Shown: positions 6,400 through 14,961, counted from the first letter of the stretch. The stretch is 30,050 nucleotides of DNA from Chloroflexota bacterium (GCA_016199325.1 JACQGW010000389.1:1-30050), one strand, 5' to 3'. The notes: a model not told the origin generated them from the letters alone. A program made the numbers and translations.

Positions 6400-7453
6400 G
6401 GCCCCCCTCCTCATGGTACACGTGCAGGGCCGCTGTTTCGGGCAGCGGCATCGGGCTGCCCTCGGCAAACTCGGTGGCGTCGTCCACGGCCAGCGCGACG
6501 CGCTCCTGGATCTCTCGCTCACTCGCTTCATCCAGGACGCCGTGCTCGAGGAGGAGCCGGCGGAACCGCGGCACCGGATCGCGCCGGCGGGCGGACTCGA
6601 TCTCCTCGGGCGAGCGGTATCGGCGTTCGTCGTCGTCGCTCGAGTGGCCGGTCAGGCGGACGCACTTCGCCTCGATCAGGGTTGGGCCGTCGCCGCGTCG
6701 GGCGCGCTCGACGGCATCGCGGGTGACGGCGTGGACGGCGATGGGATCGGTGCCGTCGACGACGACGCCGGGGAAGCCGTAGCCGGCCGCCCGGTCGGCC
6801 ACGTTCTGGATCGCCAGCTCCCTGGCCTGCGGCACCGAGATGGCGTAGCCGTTGTTCTCGCAGAAGAAGACGACCGGCAGCCGGTAGATGCCGGCGAAGT
6901 TCATGGCTTCGTGGAAGTCGCCCCCGGCGCTCGATCCCTCGCCGAACGAGACGAACACGGCCGACGGCTCGCAGCGCAGCTTCGCGGCCAGCGCGACGCC
7001 GGTGGCGTGGAGGAGCTGGGTCGCGACGGGGCTGGATGCGGTGACGATGTGGAGGCGACGGCAGCCCCAGTGGTTCGGCATCTGTCGCCCGCCCGAATTG
7101 GGGTCGGCGGCGCGGGCGAAGCTCGCCAGCATCACCTCACGCGGCGTCATGCCGGCGACGAGGACGACGCCCAGGTCGCGGTAGTAGGGCAGGAACCAGT
7201 CGGCGCCGCGCTGGAAGGCCATTGCCGCGCCAATCTGGGCGGCCTCCTGCCCCTGACAGGAGATGACGAAGGCCACCTTGCCGGTGCGGTTGAGAATCCA
7301 GGCGCGTGCGTCGAGCGCACGCGCCAGGCACATCCAGTAATACATCGAACGGAGATCGGCATTGGTGAGTCCGGCAGTGGCAAGGGCTGCGCCTGGCCGG
7401 CCGATGGCGATGGGTTGAGACGCCGAACCGGGCCGCTCCTTCATCGAACGCAT
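6389..7453 (-). CDS. bkdA1: 2-oxoacid dehydrogenase E1 alpha, probably branched-chain
   Basis: The alpha chain binds ThDP with E1 beta. ATG 7453 is chosen because AGGAGGG lies 4-5 nt upstream; the open frame extends to 7819, but that part is the transcribed leader. The 354-residue product has the ThDP-binding motif as FGEGSSAGGDFHEAMNFA...ENNGYAISVP. The acidic residue is Glu (GEG), as in branched-chain E1 alpha, whereas pyruvate enzymes usually have GDG. A phosphorylation-loop-like segment RLTGHSSDDDERRYR follows, again branched-chain-like. It is the first gene of the operon, downstream of the promoter at 7721-7749. The substrate assignment is an inference from these motifs and from the neighbouring ilvB. 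Confidence 0.9.
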   Translation of the reverse strand: MRSMKERPGSASQPIAIGRPGAALATAGLTNADLRSMYYWMCLARALDARAWILNRTGKVAFVISCQGQEAAQIGAAMAFQRGADWFLPYYRDLGVVLVAGMTPREVMLASFARAADPNSGGRQMPNHWGCRRLHIVTASSPVATQLLHATGVALAAKLRCEPSAVFVSFGEGSSAGGDFHEAMNFAGIYRLPVVFFCENNGYAISVPQARELAIQNVADRAAGYGFPGVVVDGTDPIAVHAVTRDAVERARRGDGPTLIEAKCVRLTGHSSDDDERRYRSPEEIESARRRDPVPRFRRLLLEHGVLDEASEREIQERVALAVDDATEFAEGSPMPLPETAALHVYHEEGGHGS

Positions 7454-7720
7454 GGGTCCCTCCTGAAGGTGACGCCAACTCGACCTCTCGGCGGCCAGGA
7501 CGGCAGCGGTTGGGAACACACCCCGCAGACGCCGGGCGTCGTCGACCGGCGAGGGCGCTGACCCGACCAGACGGGAATGAAAGCTGGGTCGGCCGGCGGC
7601 TGCTCTGACGGCGGGATCCGAACCACGAGCCCTGGGAGGTCGGTGGCATTCATTCGCACAGCAAGTTCCGGGCCACCGCCGCGCCGCAAGCTCCGTTGCC
7701 ACGTTCCCGTTGGCATCTCC
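7454..7720 (-). other. Long untranslated leader of the E1alpha operon
   Basis: About 260 nt separate the predicted transcription start (near 7714) from ATG 7453. It is GC-rich with several possible stems. I found no T-box core, no terminator with a T-run and no riboswitch family I recognise. Upstream of the promoter, up to the kinase start at 7837, I see no gene. Confidence 0.4.
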
Positions 7721-7749
7721 ATTATAGGCTCGATCGGCCAGGGGAACAA
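7721..7749 (-). promoter_or_regulatory. Promoter of the E1alpha-E1beta-E2 operon
   Basis: On the minus strand, TTGTTC (7749-7744), a 17-bp spacer and a perfect TATAAT (7726-7721). Confidence 0.75.
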
Positions 7750-7836
7750 GATGACCCATCGTCTGGCCCGTATCATGCACGGCAGCTTGGGACGCGGGCC
7801 GGAGCCACCGACCCGACAACCAGGGGGTGATCGCCG

Positions 7837-10800
7837 ATGGCAGACCTACGAACAGCCGGCTCGACGGATGCCATCGTTCGGAACTTTCGGATCGCCGTCG
7901 TCGCCGCCGTGCTCTATTTCGCGCTCCTCGCCATCTTCTGGAGGCGGGGACCTGCGCTGGCCGCTTCGCCGCTCTACGCTGCCCTCGCCGAGGCGCTGGC
8001 AGCCTTCGCCGCGCTGGCGATTGCGTTCCTGACCTATTCCCGGTACCGGACGCTCGGCGAGCTCGCGATGCTGGTCGTCGCGCAGGCGTTCTGGGTCAAT
8101 GCCATCTTCTCCGCCTTCGCCCTGTTGACGCTGCCGGGCATCGACGGAACCGGCGGACTGCTGACCACCGACCCCGACGTCGTTACCTGGATGATCGGCC
8201 TCAAGTGGACGGCCCTCGCGCTGGGGCTGAGTGCCAGTCTCCTCGTTCCGGCAGTCGGCAGTCGGCAGTTGGCAGTCGGCAGTCGGGAGTTCGGGGGCCG
8301 GAGGTCGCGGATCGAGGGGCGCAGACCCGAGGCCGCTCCGACTTCGGACTCCCGACCGCCGACCGCCGACCGCCGACCGCCGACTGCGAAGCTTGGCCTG
8401 TTCGCGCTCACCGGCTTTGGCAGCTTCGCAGTCGCCGGGCTGGTCATCGCCCTTGGTCCTGGGCTTCCGCGTCTCAGCGTCGGTGGGGTCTACCTCATTC
8501 CCTTTGCGGTCTGGATGGTTGCCGTGGCGGTCGCCTTCGTCGTCCTGGCCTTCCGGAGCATTCAGCGGTTCCGCGAGGACGGCAACTCCGTCTTTGGCCA
8601 GGTTGCCGTCCTCGATCTGGCCGCAGCCGCGATCCTCTTCGGCCTCGTCGTCGGGGGGCAGCGCTACAGCCTCTGGTGGTACGTCAACCAGGTCCTGCTG
8701 GTCGGCGGGTACGGCGGCATGCTCTTCGGCCTGTTGAACGAGTACGTCAGCCTGTTCGAGAGCGAGCGCGGGCGCGCCCGCCAGCTCGCCGCGCTCGACG
8801 CGATCACCGAGGTTGGCCTGAGCACCCTCGAAGCCGACGAGCTGCTCAGAAGCCTGCTGGAGCGCCTGCTCCGCGAGCTCGGCGGCGCCGGCGGCGCCAT
8901 CCTCCTGCTGGAATCGCCGGCCAATACCCTCGCCGTCCGCGCTGCCGTTGGGCTGCCGGTGGAGCAGCTCCGGTCCGTGCGGCTCCGGCCGGGCGAGGGG
9001 TTCGTCGGACGCGCCTTTCAGGCAGGTGAGCCACTCACGTCGACCGCCCGCGCTCGCGTCGACGAGCTGGTGCCCGCCCTCCATCTGGCCGGCGTCCAGG
9101 CGGTGCTGGCAACGCCGATGCAGACGAATGGCCGATCGGTGGGCGCCCTCTATGTGGACTTCCTGGCACCGCGTCGGTTTGCCGATTGGGAGCTCAACCT
9201 GATGCGACTGGCCGCTGAACGGGCTGCCATGGCCCTCGATCGCGCCCGCCTGTACGAGGAAGCCCGCCGGCACGAGGCGCAGGCCCGCCTGCTTGCCCAG
9301 GTGGGCGAGCTCTTCGCCTCGACGATCGAGATCGGCGCCATTCTGCGCGGCGTCGTCGATCGGACGGCCGCCGTGCTGACGAGCACCTGCGCTGTTTTCC
9401 TGCGCCAGGGGGACCAGCTCATCCCCGAGGCCATTGCGTCGGCGGATGCCGAGCGTCTGGAGGCCGTTCGCCACCGCCTTGCCGAGACCCAGCTCCGCGT
9501 CGGCCAGGGGCTGATCGGCAGGGTAGCAGCCTCCGGCCAGCCCGTTCTGGTGCCCGACGTTGCGACGACCGACGAGCTTCTCCAGGACGTGCGCGCGCTG
9601 CTGCCGTTGGACGTCGAATCGATCGCCGTCGCCCCGCTGACCACGCGTGGCCAGGTGCTCGGCGTCCTGGCCGTTGCGGCGGTGCAGGGCGCCCGCCGGC
9701 TCGACGACGAGGCGTTTCGCCTCGTCGTCGAGCTGGCCGGCCGAACCGCCATCGCGGTGGACAACGCTCGCCTCCACCAGGAGATCGTCCGCCAGCGCGA
9801 CTTCCTGGATACCGTTCTCCGCACGCTGCCGACGCCGGTTGCTGTCCTGGAGGGGCTCGAGCTGATCTACCGGCTCGCGAACCGGGCTGTTCAGGAGCAA
9901 GTGGGCGCAAACGTCGAGGTCATCGGGCGGCGGTTGACCGACGTGCTGCCGACGACGGCATATGACGGCACGGCCGCGCTCTTCCGGCGGGTGATCGAGA
10001 CCGGGCGACCCGCGCACGTCAGCGACTACGAATACACGGGGCTGGCGCGAGGCGTTACCTATTGGAACCTGAGCCTCGTCCCGCTGAAGCATGAGGAGGG
10101 CCGACCGCCGACGCTCCTCATGCTGGCCGGCGAGACGACGGTCGAGGTGCAGGCGCGCCGCCGCGTCGAGGAGCTGGCCCGTGAGAGCGGCCAGCGAGCG
10201 AGCGTCCTGCGGGCCGTCCTCGACGCCATCGACGAGGGAGTCCTCATGGTCGATCCGACGGGCGACGTCGTCCTCGTCAACCGAACGATCAGTCGGTTGT
10301 TCAACCTCGGCACGGAGTTCTTCCAGGGCCGAGTGAGCCGGGAGGCCGTTTTCGGCTGGATACGCCAGCGCGCGCTCGACCCCGGCGCCTTCGCCGCGCG
10401 CGAGGACTATCTCAATGCCCACCCGGAGACCGAGCTGCACGACGAAGTGGTCCTCGCCGTCCCGTCCCAACGGATCTTCCTGCGCTACAGCGGCCCGGTG
10501 CGCGACGCCGACGGCAACCTGATCGGCCGCATCGAGGTCTACAGCGACATCACCGAGCATCGGCGGCGCGAGCGGGAGCGCGAAGCCATCGCCAACGCGG
10601 CGCGCGACCTCGTCGAGAAGATGGAAATGGAAGCCGTCGCCCGGGCCGTCGCCGAGCACGCCGTCGCCGCGCTCGGCGCTCAGGTCTCGGCGGTCTGGCT
10701 GGCGCACCCCGAGCGGCATGAGCTCCAGCTCATCGCGTCCCGGAACCTGTCGCCGGTGACGGTGGACGAGCTGCGGCACGAGCGGTTCGACGCGAAGACG

Positions 10801-11790
10801 GTCGAAGCTGCCGCGGCGACCAGCGGCGAGCCGATCGTGCTGCGGAAAGTCGACGAAGCGGGCTCGGCCCTCGAGCATACGCGGGTCGTCGCCCGCGCCG
10901 AGGGATTGCGCAGCGTCGTCGCCACGCCGCTCGTCGAGCGCGGCAAGCTGGTCGGCGTTCTGCTGACCGGCTGGACGACGCCGCAGACGCTGCCGGCCAC
11001 CGAGCTCCACCTGGCCCAGACGCTGGGCGATCTCTTCGCGCTGGCGATCGACAACGCCCGGCTCTACGAGTCGGTGCGGCAGGAGGTGCGCCTGCGGGAG
11101 GAGTTCCTGGCCGCCGCCGCCCACGAGCTCAAGACACCGCTGACGAGTCTCCAGGGCTACTCCCAGCTCCTCCTCCGCCGAGCGCCTGCCGCCGGCAACG
11201 GCGAGCGGCGGGCACTCGCGGCCATCGATCGGAGCGCGCGCCGGATCGCCCATCTGGGCGAAGAGCTGCTGGAAGCGCTCGACCTGCGGCGGGGAGCGGC
11301 GCCGGTCCAGCCCACCCGGTTCGATCTGCGGGAGCTCGTCGAGCAAGAGGTGAAGGACTGGCAACAGGCGGGGCATACGAACCCCATTCGCCTGCCTGCG
11401 GTGCAGTCGGTTAGCGTCGAAAGCGACCGCGATCTCGTCCGCCGGCTCATCGAGCACCTGCTCGACAACGCCGCCCGGCGCTCGCCAGAGAACACCCCGA
11501 TCGACCTGACGACGCAGACGGTGGGCCATCGGGCTGTCGTCCGGGTCCGGGACTACGGCCCCGGCATCCCGGAGGAGCGGCAGCCGCACCTCTTCGAGCC
11601 GCTCTACGAGGCGCATCCGTCTGGAACGGCGGGCTACGTCGGGCTGGTCGGGCTCGAGCTCTACCTGGCCCGCCAGATCGTCCAACAGCTCGGCGGCGAC
11701 ATCTGGTTCGAGAGCCAGCCCGGCGCCGGCGCCGTCGTCGCCTTCAGCCTGCCGAAGGTCGATGTCCAGAGCAGTGTGCAGGAAGGCTGA
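7837..11790 (+). CDS. Membrane-anchored multi-sensor histidine kinase (GAF/PAS)
   Basis: This 1317-residue sensor kinase starts at ATG 7837 behind AGGGGGTGA. About eight hydrophobic helices lie at residues 18-36, 45-68, 72-98, 113-138, 187-206, 215-240, 252-273 and 279-305. They are followed by GAF domains (about 320-470 and 490-645), a PAS-like domain (about 655-770), a second PAS (about 790-905) and a third GAF (about 915-1075). The HisKA helix carries the phospho-acceptor in AAAHELKTPL (H1096). The HATPase_c domain (about 1185-1308) has an N-box LLDNAA (N1211), G1 DYGPGIPEE, and a degenerate G2 region (GYVGLVGLELYLARQIV). There is no receiver domain, and no response regulator lies nearby. 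Residues about 139-184 are repeat-encoded low-complexity sequence inserted between TM4 and TM5. The signal is unknown. Confidence 0.9.
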   Translation: MADLRTAGSTDAIVRNFRIAVVAAVLYFALLAIFWRRGPALAASPLYAALAEALAAFAALAIAFLTYSRYRTLGELAMLVVAQAFWVNAIFSAFALLTLPGIDGTGGLLTTDPDVVTWMIGLKWTALALGLSASLLVPAVGSRQLAVGSREFGGRRSRIEGRRPEAAPTSDSRPPTADRRPPTAKLGLFALTGFGSFAVAGLVIALGPGLPRLSVGGVYLIPFAVWMVAVAVAFVVLAFRSIQRFREDGNSVFGQVAVLDLAAAAILFGLVVGGQRYSLWWYVNQVLLVGGYGGMLFGLLNEYVSLFESERGRARQLAALDAITEVGLSTLEADELLRSLLERLLRELGGAGGAILLLESPANTLAVRAAVGLPVEQLRSVRLRPGEGFVGRAFQAGEPLTSTARARVDELVPALHLAGVQAVLATPMQTNGRSVGALYVDFLAPRRFADWELNLMRLAAERAAMALDRARLYEEARRHEAQARLLAQVGELFASTIEIGAILRGVVDRTAAVLTSTCAVFLRQGDQLIPEAIASADAERLEAVRHRLAETQLRVGQGLIGRVAASGQPVLVPDVATTDELLQDVRALLPLDVESIAVAPLTTRGQVLGVLAVAAVQGARRLDDEAFRLVVELAGRTAIAVDNARLHQEIVRQRDFLDTVLRTLPTPVAVLEGLELIYRLANRAVQEQVGANVEVIGRRLTDVLPTTAYDGTAALFRRVIETGRPAHVSDYEYTGLARGVTYWNLSLVPLKHEEGRPPTLLMLAGETTVEVQARRRVEELARESGQRASVLRAVLDAIDEGVLMVDPTGDVVLVNRTISRLFNLGTEFFQGRVSREAVFGWIRQRALDPGAFAAREDYLNAHPETELHDEVVLAVPSQRIFLRYSGPVRDADGNLIGRIEVYSDITEHRRREREREAIANAARDLVEKMEMEAVARAVAEHAVAALGAQVSAVWLAHPERHELQLIASRNLSPVTVDELRHERFDAKTVEAAAATSGEPIVLRKVDEAGSALEHTRVVARAEGLRSVVATPLVERGKLVGVLLTGWTTPQTLPATELHLAQTLGDLFALAIDNARLYESVRQEVRLREEFLAAAAHELKTPLTSLQGYSQLLLRRAPAAGNGERRALAAIDRSARRIAHLGEELLEALDLRRGAAPVQPTRFDLRELVEQEVKDWQQAGHTNPIRLPAVQSVSVESDRDLVRRLIEHLLDNAARRSPENTPIDLTTQTVGHRAVVRVRDYGPGIPEERQPHLFEPLYEAHPSGTAGYVGLVGLELYLARQIVQQLGGDIWFESQPGAGAVVAFSLPKVDVQSSVQEG
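8250..8392. repeat. Heptamer hairpin element inside the histidine kinase gene
   Basis: On the plus strand there are about six GGCAGTC-type 7-mers (8253 onward), a degenerate middle, then six inverted CCGCCGA/CTCCCGA-type 7-mers ending near 8390. Translated, the run gives a 7-residue period (AVGSRQL, AVGSREF, then PPTADRR-type units). It is read through in frame, in a loop between predicted membrane helices. Confidence 0.85.
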
Positions 11791-11850
11791 GCCGCCAGGA
11801 CGCCAAGAACGCCAAGGAATACGCCAGGAGTTGCTCCTGGCGGCTTGCTG
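11791..11850. repeat. GCCAGGAC/GCCAAGAAC repeat with hairpin after the kinase gene
   Basis: CGCCAAGAA-type 9-mers follow the kinase stop. GCCAGGAG-TTG-CTCCTGGC forms a perfect 8-bp stem with a tight loop at about 11827-11845. There is no T-run, so a role as terminator for either convergent gene is possible but unproven. Confidence 0.5.
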
Positions 11851-11880
11851 AGACTCACCGCTAACCGCTATGGCTCCCGG

Positions 11881-12351
11881 CTACAGATAGTCGCTCAGGT
11901 AGACCCACCGGAACCGCCGGAAGATCGGCGCCAAACGCACCTTCCACTGCTCGTCGTTGCTGACGATCGCTTCGCAGCCGGCCAGCAAGCCGGAGGCGAT
12001 CGCGACGGCATCTGGGACCCGAACCCCTGTGGCGGCTCGCACGGTAGCCGCCTGGACTGTGACAGCCAGGTCCATCGGCAACACCGTCAGGTGTGGGAAG
12101 GTCGTGAGAAACGTGTGTACGAACGTAAACCTGTCGACCCCGCTCCGAATCGGTCTGACCAGGAGCTCCGTTGCGCTAACGACCGAGTAGTAGCCCTGCA
12201 GGGGGTCGTCGTCTCGCTCGATCCGCCAGAGCAGGTATTTTGCCAGTGGGTGAACCTGCTCCAGAGGGTTGTGAAAGGCGATCAGGGTACTGGTGTCGAG
12301 GAGGACGCGGGTGGCATCCCCCAGAGCCGCGTTGAGCTCGGCCGGAGCCAC
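11881..12351 (-). CDS. vapC: PIN-domain ribonuclease, VapC-like toxin
   Basis: PIN toxins cleave RNA, often tRNA or rRNA, using clustered acidic residues that bind Mg. The product is 156 residues from GTG 12351, which lies 4 nt after the upstream small gene's stop. Acidic PIN positions are visible as VLLDTSTLIAFHN (Asp near residue 15), SATELLVRP (Glu in the middle), RVPDAVAIASGL (Asp) and IVSNDEQW (Asn-Asp). The length and the 'VPDAVAIASGLLAGCEAIVSND' signature fit VapC. A longer frame reaches 12411, but it would overlap the antitoxin candidate. The pairing suggests a toxin-antitoxin unit at the downstream edge of the ATPase/TOPRIM-like island. Confidence 0.8.
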   Translation of the reverse strand: MAPAELNAALGDATRVLLDTSTLIAFHNPLEQVHPLAKYLLWRIERDDDPLQGYYSVVSATELLVRPIRSGVDRFTFVHTFLTTFPHLTVLPMDLAVTVQAATVRAATGVRVPDAVAIASGLLAGCEAIVSNDEQWKVRLAPIFRRFRWVYLSDYL

Positions 12352-12355
12352 GGGC

Positions 12356-12481
12356 CTATGCCTCGTCCCAGCCGCGGCGCTCCTCTTCGAGCCAGCGTAT
12401 GGTTTCCTCATGGGTGCCGAAGACGTCGGCCATGCGTCCGGCGAACGCCTCGGTCCAGTTCTCCGGGCGGCGCATCAACAT
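12356..12481 (-). CDS. Putative short antitoxin partner of the PIN protein
   Basis: This 41-residue frame runs from ATG 12481 (ATG 12475 is also possible): MLMRRPENWTEAFAGRMADV, then FGTHEETIRWLEEERRGWDE and a final Ala. It ends 4 nt before the PIN gene's start, typical antitoxin-toxin spacing. Short Glu/Arg-rich helical tails of this kind wrap PIN toxins. No strong ribosome site and no recognisable DNA-binding domain are visible. The open frame reaches 12598, so a longer version cannot be excluded. Confidence 0.45.
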   Translation of the reverse strand: MLMRRPENWTEAFAGRMADVFGTHEETIRWLEEERRGWDEA

Positions 12482-12599
12482 GCCGCTATCGGTTGTCGGT
12501 TGCAGACGGCCCTGGGAGCAGCGCCCCGCTTCCTCAATCTTCGGTACACTCAGCTTTCGATGTCCCCAGGTCGGTTGGCAGTGCATGGCGGCAGACAAC

Positions 12600-13256
12600 T
12601 CACTCGTCCTTCGAGGTGTTCCAGCCGTTGGCCGTGACGGTGTCCGCGATTTCCGACTCCAGCGCGCGAAATGCTCGGAGAGTTCGTAAGGGCGAGAAGT
12701 CGTTCACAAGGTTCGCCACACGGTGGATACGATCGCTTACGGAGAGCTTCTTTCTTCGGCGGCCCTGAAGCCCGCTGGCAACACGGATACATTCGTGCAA
12801 CACGCTTTTCGGATCGATGACGTCCTCGAGGTCGGCAAGTCGTGGCAGCGGCAACGGCTCCCGCCCCTGTGGGTTGCCCGATGCCCGTCGCAGAGCTAAT
12901 TCGTCGAAGAGGAGCCAGGTCTCCAACATGCGCACTGGCACTACGCAGACGGTTGGTGGGACAATTCCGGTTTCCAGCGCCTGCGATCGTGCTCGCTCGA
13001 TCTCCGCCTTCCGCACGTCCCAGGGCTCTGCCTCCGCATCGCGGTGAACGAACAGCAGATCACAGGGGAACCACTGAATCGCTTGCTGAATGCGCTCCGG
13101 TAGCTTTCTTGTCGGCCGGAGTACACGCCCCAGGTCGGCCCATGCGGAATCGATTGCGCCGGCAACGCCATTCTCACACAGCAGGCAAGTCAGTAGTGGA
13201 ATCAGTGCCCGGTCTGAACTGCCATCACTTAACAGGGTATATCGCACTACACTCAC
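12600..13256 (-). CDS. DUF4276/TOPRIM-like protein coupled to an AAA ATPase
   Basis: GTG 13256 overlaps the TGA of the ATPase gene (GTGA), so translation is coupled; the longer frame to 13466 is antisense-like filler. The 218-residue protein starts with a short beta strand, YTLLSDGSSDRALIPLL (residues 6-22), and continues with WADLGRVL, then DLLFVHRDAEAEPWD near residue 85, then VPVRMLETWLLFDE. Acidic motifs (DGSSD and HRDAE) separated by about 70 residues, in an alpha/beta context, resemble the TOPRIM-like arrangement of DUF4276 proteins that accompany SMC/OLD-like ATPases. A nuclease or effector role is an inference. The C-terminal part is basic and helical. Confidence 0.7.
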   Translation of the reverse strand: MSVVRYTLLSDGSSDRALIPLLTCLLCENGVAGAIDSAWADLGRVLRPTRKLPERIQQAIQWFPCDLLFVHRDAEAEPWDVRKAEIERARSQALETGIVPPTVCVVPVRMLETWLLFDELALRRASGNPQGREPLPLPRLADLEDVIDPKSVLHECIRVASGLQGRRRKKLSVSDRIHRVANLVNDFSPLRTLRAFRALESEIADTVTANGWNTSKDE

Positions 13257-13756
13257 TCGGTCGAATCCCAGAGTGGGAGCATGGGCTGAACATCTGGACG
13301 GTCGATGACACGCCGCCCGTTTGCTCTTGAATGCGCGCCAGGCGTCTCGGATTCGGCAGACCGACGAATGCTTCCTCCTTGCATGCCGCTCACGACGGGC
13401 TGCAGGTAGGCCAACAGCGTGCCGAGTGCAACGGCGTCTTCTCCCTCGCCTGTGGGATGTCGCCAAGTTTTCTGTAGACCGCTAAAGCGCACCCGGTTGA
13501 AGCGCCGGGTTCCAACGACAGTTTCCTTCAGTTCGGCGACAATCAGACTGTCATGGGGAACCTGGGTAACGACTGCCGGTGAGTGTGTGTTCACGATGAC
13601 CTGCCGGAGGGGGTTATCGGGTCCAACCGGCTCTTCGACATCGGTGGCGATATCCTGAAGCAGCTTGAGCATGGCCGGAATGCGCGCTGGATGTATGCCG
13701 TTTTCGGGTTCTTCCAGACAGATGAGCCCCTGTGAGGCCGGGTCGAGATCAAGCAC
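13253..13756 (-). CDS. C-terminal part of the AAA/SMC-like ATPase (frameshifted)
   Basis: This frame carries the second half of the ATP-binding fold. It has a Walker B and D-loop region, GLICLEEPENGIHPARIPAM near residue 10 (catalytic Glu in LEEPE), and the H-loop region, QVIVNTHSPAVVTQVPHDSL. It continues the frame of the N-terminal gene if one base is restored near 13776-13780 (ALSDGT then LRFLALTVLDLDP). It ends in a TGA that overlaps the start of the DUF4276-like gene. On its own it lacks a Walker A motif and could not bind ATP. The GTG at 13756 is merely the first start in this frame, not a convincing initiation site. Confidence 0.75.
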   Translation of the reverse strand: MLDLDPASQGLICLEEPENGIHPARIPAMLKLLQDIATDVEEPVGPDNPLRQVIVNTHSPAVVTQVPHDSLIVAELKETVVGTRRFNRVRFSGLQKTWRHPTGEGEDAVALGTLLAYLQPVVSGMQGGSIRRSAESETPGAHSRANGRRVIDRPDVQPMLPLWDSTE

Positions 13757-14784
13757 CGTGAGCGCGAGGAAACGCAGGTGCCGTCGGACAGCGCGCGAGC
13801 CGGGTAGGTCGTTCCTCGTCGATCGGTGACCTGGAGAGTCAGCAATTCGCGTCGCTCATCGCGATCGACGCGCACCTCGTACACGTCGTCAATCAATTCG
13901 GCCAACCGGCTTGCAACCTGTCCATAGACGTACGTCTCGGCTTCCTCGGCCGACGTTCCCCTGGAAGCACGCTGTCGGTGAAGGCGGGCGAGATGATACA
14001 GCGTTGCCGGCAAGTGCGCCCCATCGTCGCCCAGTCGTGTCGGGGCGGTGAACTCATCCGGCTTCCGGAGAGACGAAGGCTCCAACTGAACCAGACGCCA
14101 CGATTGCATTTCCCGACGTGCCAGGAGTGCCGTAGGACTTTCGGCGGCGTTCGCGACGGAGAGCACGGTACGGGGCAAGCTAGTGGCCGCGCGTGACAAG
14201 GGGCGGCCACCACTGCGATCCTGATGGAGCTTAATGACCCGATTCGGCCCCTCACCCTCAGTGGAGATGAAATACGGCGACCTTCGTTGTCCACGAACGG
14301 CGGAGCGGCGCCATTCGTGCTCGTGCGGAAACGGGAGATGCCTTTTCGCGTCGCCGATGTTGACGTGAACCAGTTCTTCCTTCAGTAGCTGGAGTGAACC
14401 AGGAGACGGCAGGCTCTGCTCTTCGCGGGACGCGAGAGTCACGCTGTAGCGCAGAAACGTGATGCTCGCCTTTGCTTCTTGCCCCAGATCGTCCAACCCC
14501 TCATAGGGGACGATCATTTCCGCTTCAAAGGACATCTCATTGACCGGACTGTCGCCAACGCGATGAAACAGGCTCCTGACGTCCGCTGTTCTGCCACCTT
14601 CATCGCGAGCCGAAAGCGCAGCGTCGACCAGGGGGCGGTCAGCAAGGGCGCTGAGAAAGCCGATGGCATCGAAGAGGTTGGACTTACCGACACCATTCGC
14701 CCCGGCTATGCAAGTGAACGGTCCAAAGCCAACATCCACGTCAACAAGATTCTTGAAGCCGTTAACCTTCAGCCGTGTCAACAT
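13591..14784 (-). CDS. N-terminal part of AAA/SMC-like ATPase, broken by a frameshift
   Basis: It starts at ATG 14784 behind AGGGGG. The N-terminus MLTRLKVNGFKNLVDVDVGF and the Walker A motif GANGVGKSN (residues 28-36) are typical of RecF/SMC-like 'AAA_21' ATPases, as found in OLD-type and related defence systems. A long middle region (about 60-320) follows. The ABC-type signature RALSDGT is reached near residue 336. The frame then shifts: a single missing base near 13776-13780 sends the last 60 codons into nonsense, while the true continuation lies in the frame ending at 13253. Rejoined, the protein would be about 510 residues. The cause may be an assembly error, a real mutation or, less likely, programmed frameshifting. 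Confidence 0.75.
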   Translation of the reverse strand: MLTRLKVNGFKNLVDVDVGFGPFTCIAGANGVGKSNLFDAIGFLSALADRPLVDAALSARDEGGRTADVRSLFHRVGDSPVNEMSFEAEMIVPYEGLDDLGQEAKASITFLRYSVTLASREEQSLPSPGSLQLLKEELVHVNIGDAKRHLPFPHEHEWRRSAVRGQRRSPYFISTEGEGPNRVIKLHQDRSGGRPLSRAATSLPRTVLSVANAAESPTALLARREMQSWRLVQLEPSSLRKPDEFTAPTRLGDDGAHLPATLYHLARLHRQRASRGTSAEEAETYVYGQVASRLAELIDDVYEVRVDRDERRELLTLQVTDRRGTTYPARALSDGTCVSSRSRCLISTRPHRGSSVWKNPKTAYIQRAFRPCSSCFRISPPMSKSRLDPITPSGRSS

Positions 14785-14961
14785 GCGATTTCCCCCTGGT
14801 GAACGTGAGCCTGCTTCCTTGCCGGTGCGACACCTGTCCTGTTCCGAACGGCGCTGCCGGCCAGCAAGTCATCGAAACTGCTTACACGGCTATGATAAAC
14901 ACAAAAAACAACGCGCGCCACCTCATGCCACGACCGGCATCCTGATTGACGGGATCCACCG

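Noticed and set aside
7600..7660. tRNA-like T-arm (GGTTCGGATCC on the minus strand)
   Set aside because: The T-loop lacks A58 at the right place, and no acceptor, D or anticodon arms could be paired around it.
7846..11685. 1279-codon open frame antisense to the histidine kinase gene
   Set aside because: It mirrors the kinase gene, has no recognisable motifs, and arises from codon bias in high-GC DNA; the kinase frame carries all conserved motifs.
12600..13466. Longer start for the DUF4276-like protein
   Set aside because: The extra N-terminal residues overlap the coding end of the ATPase and are Arg-rich filler; the GTG overlapping the ATPase stop gives a coupled start.
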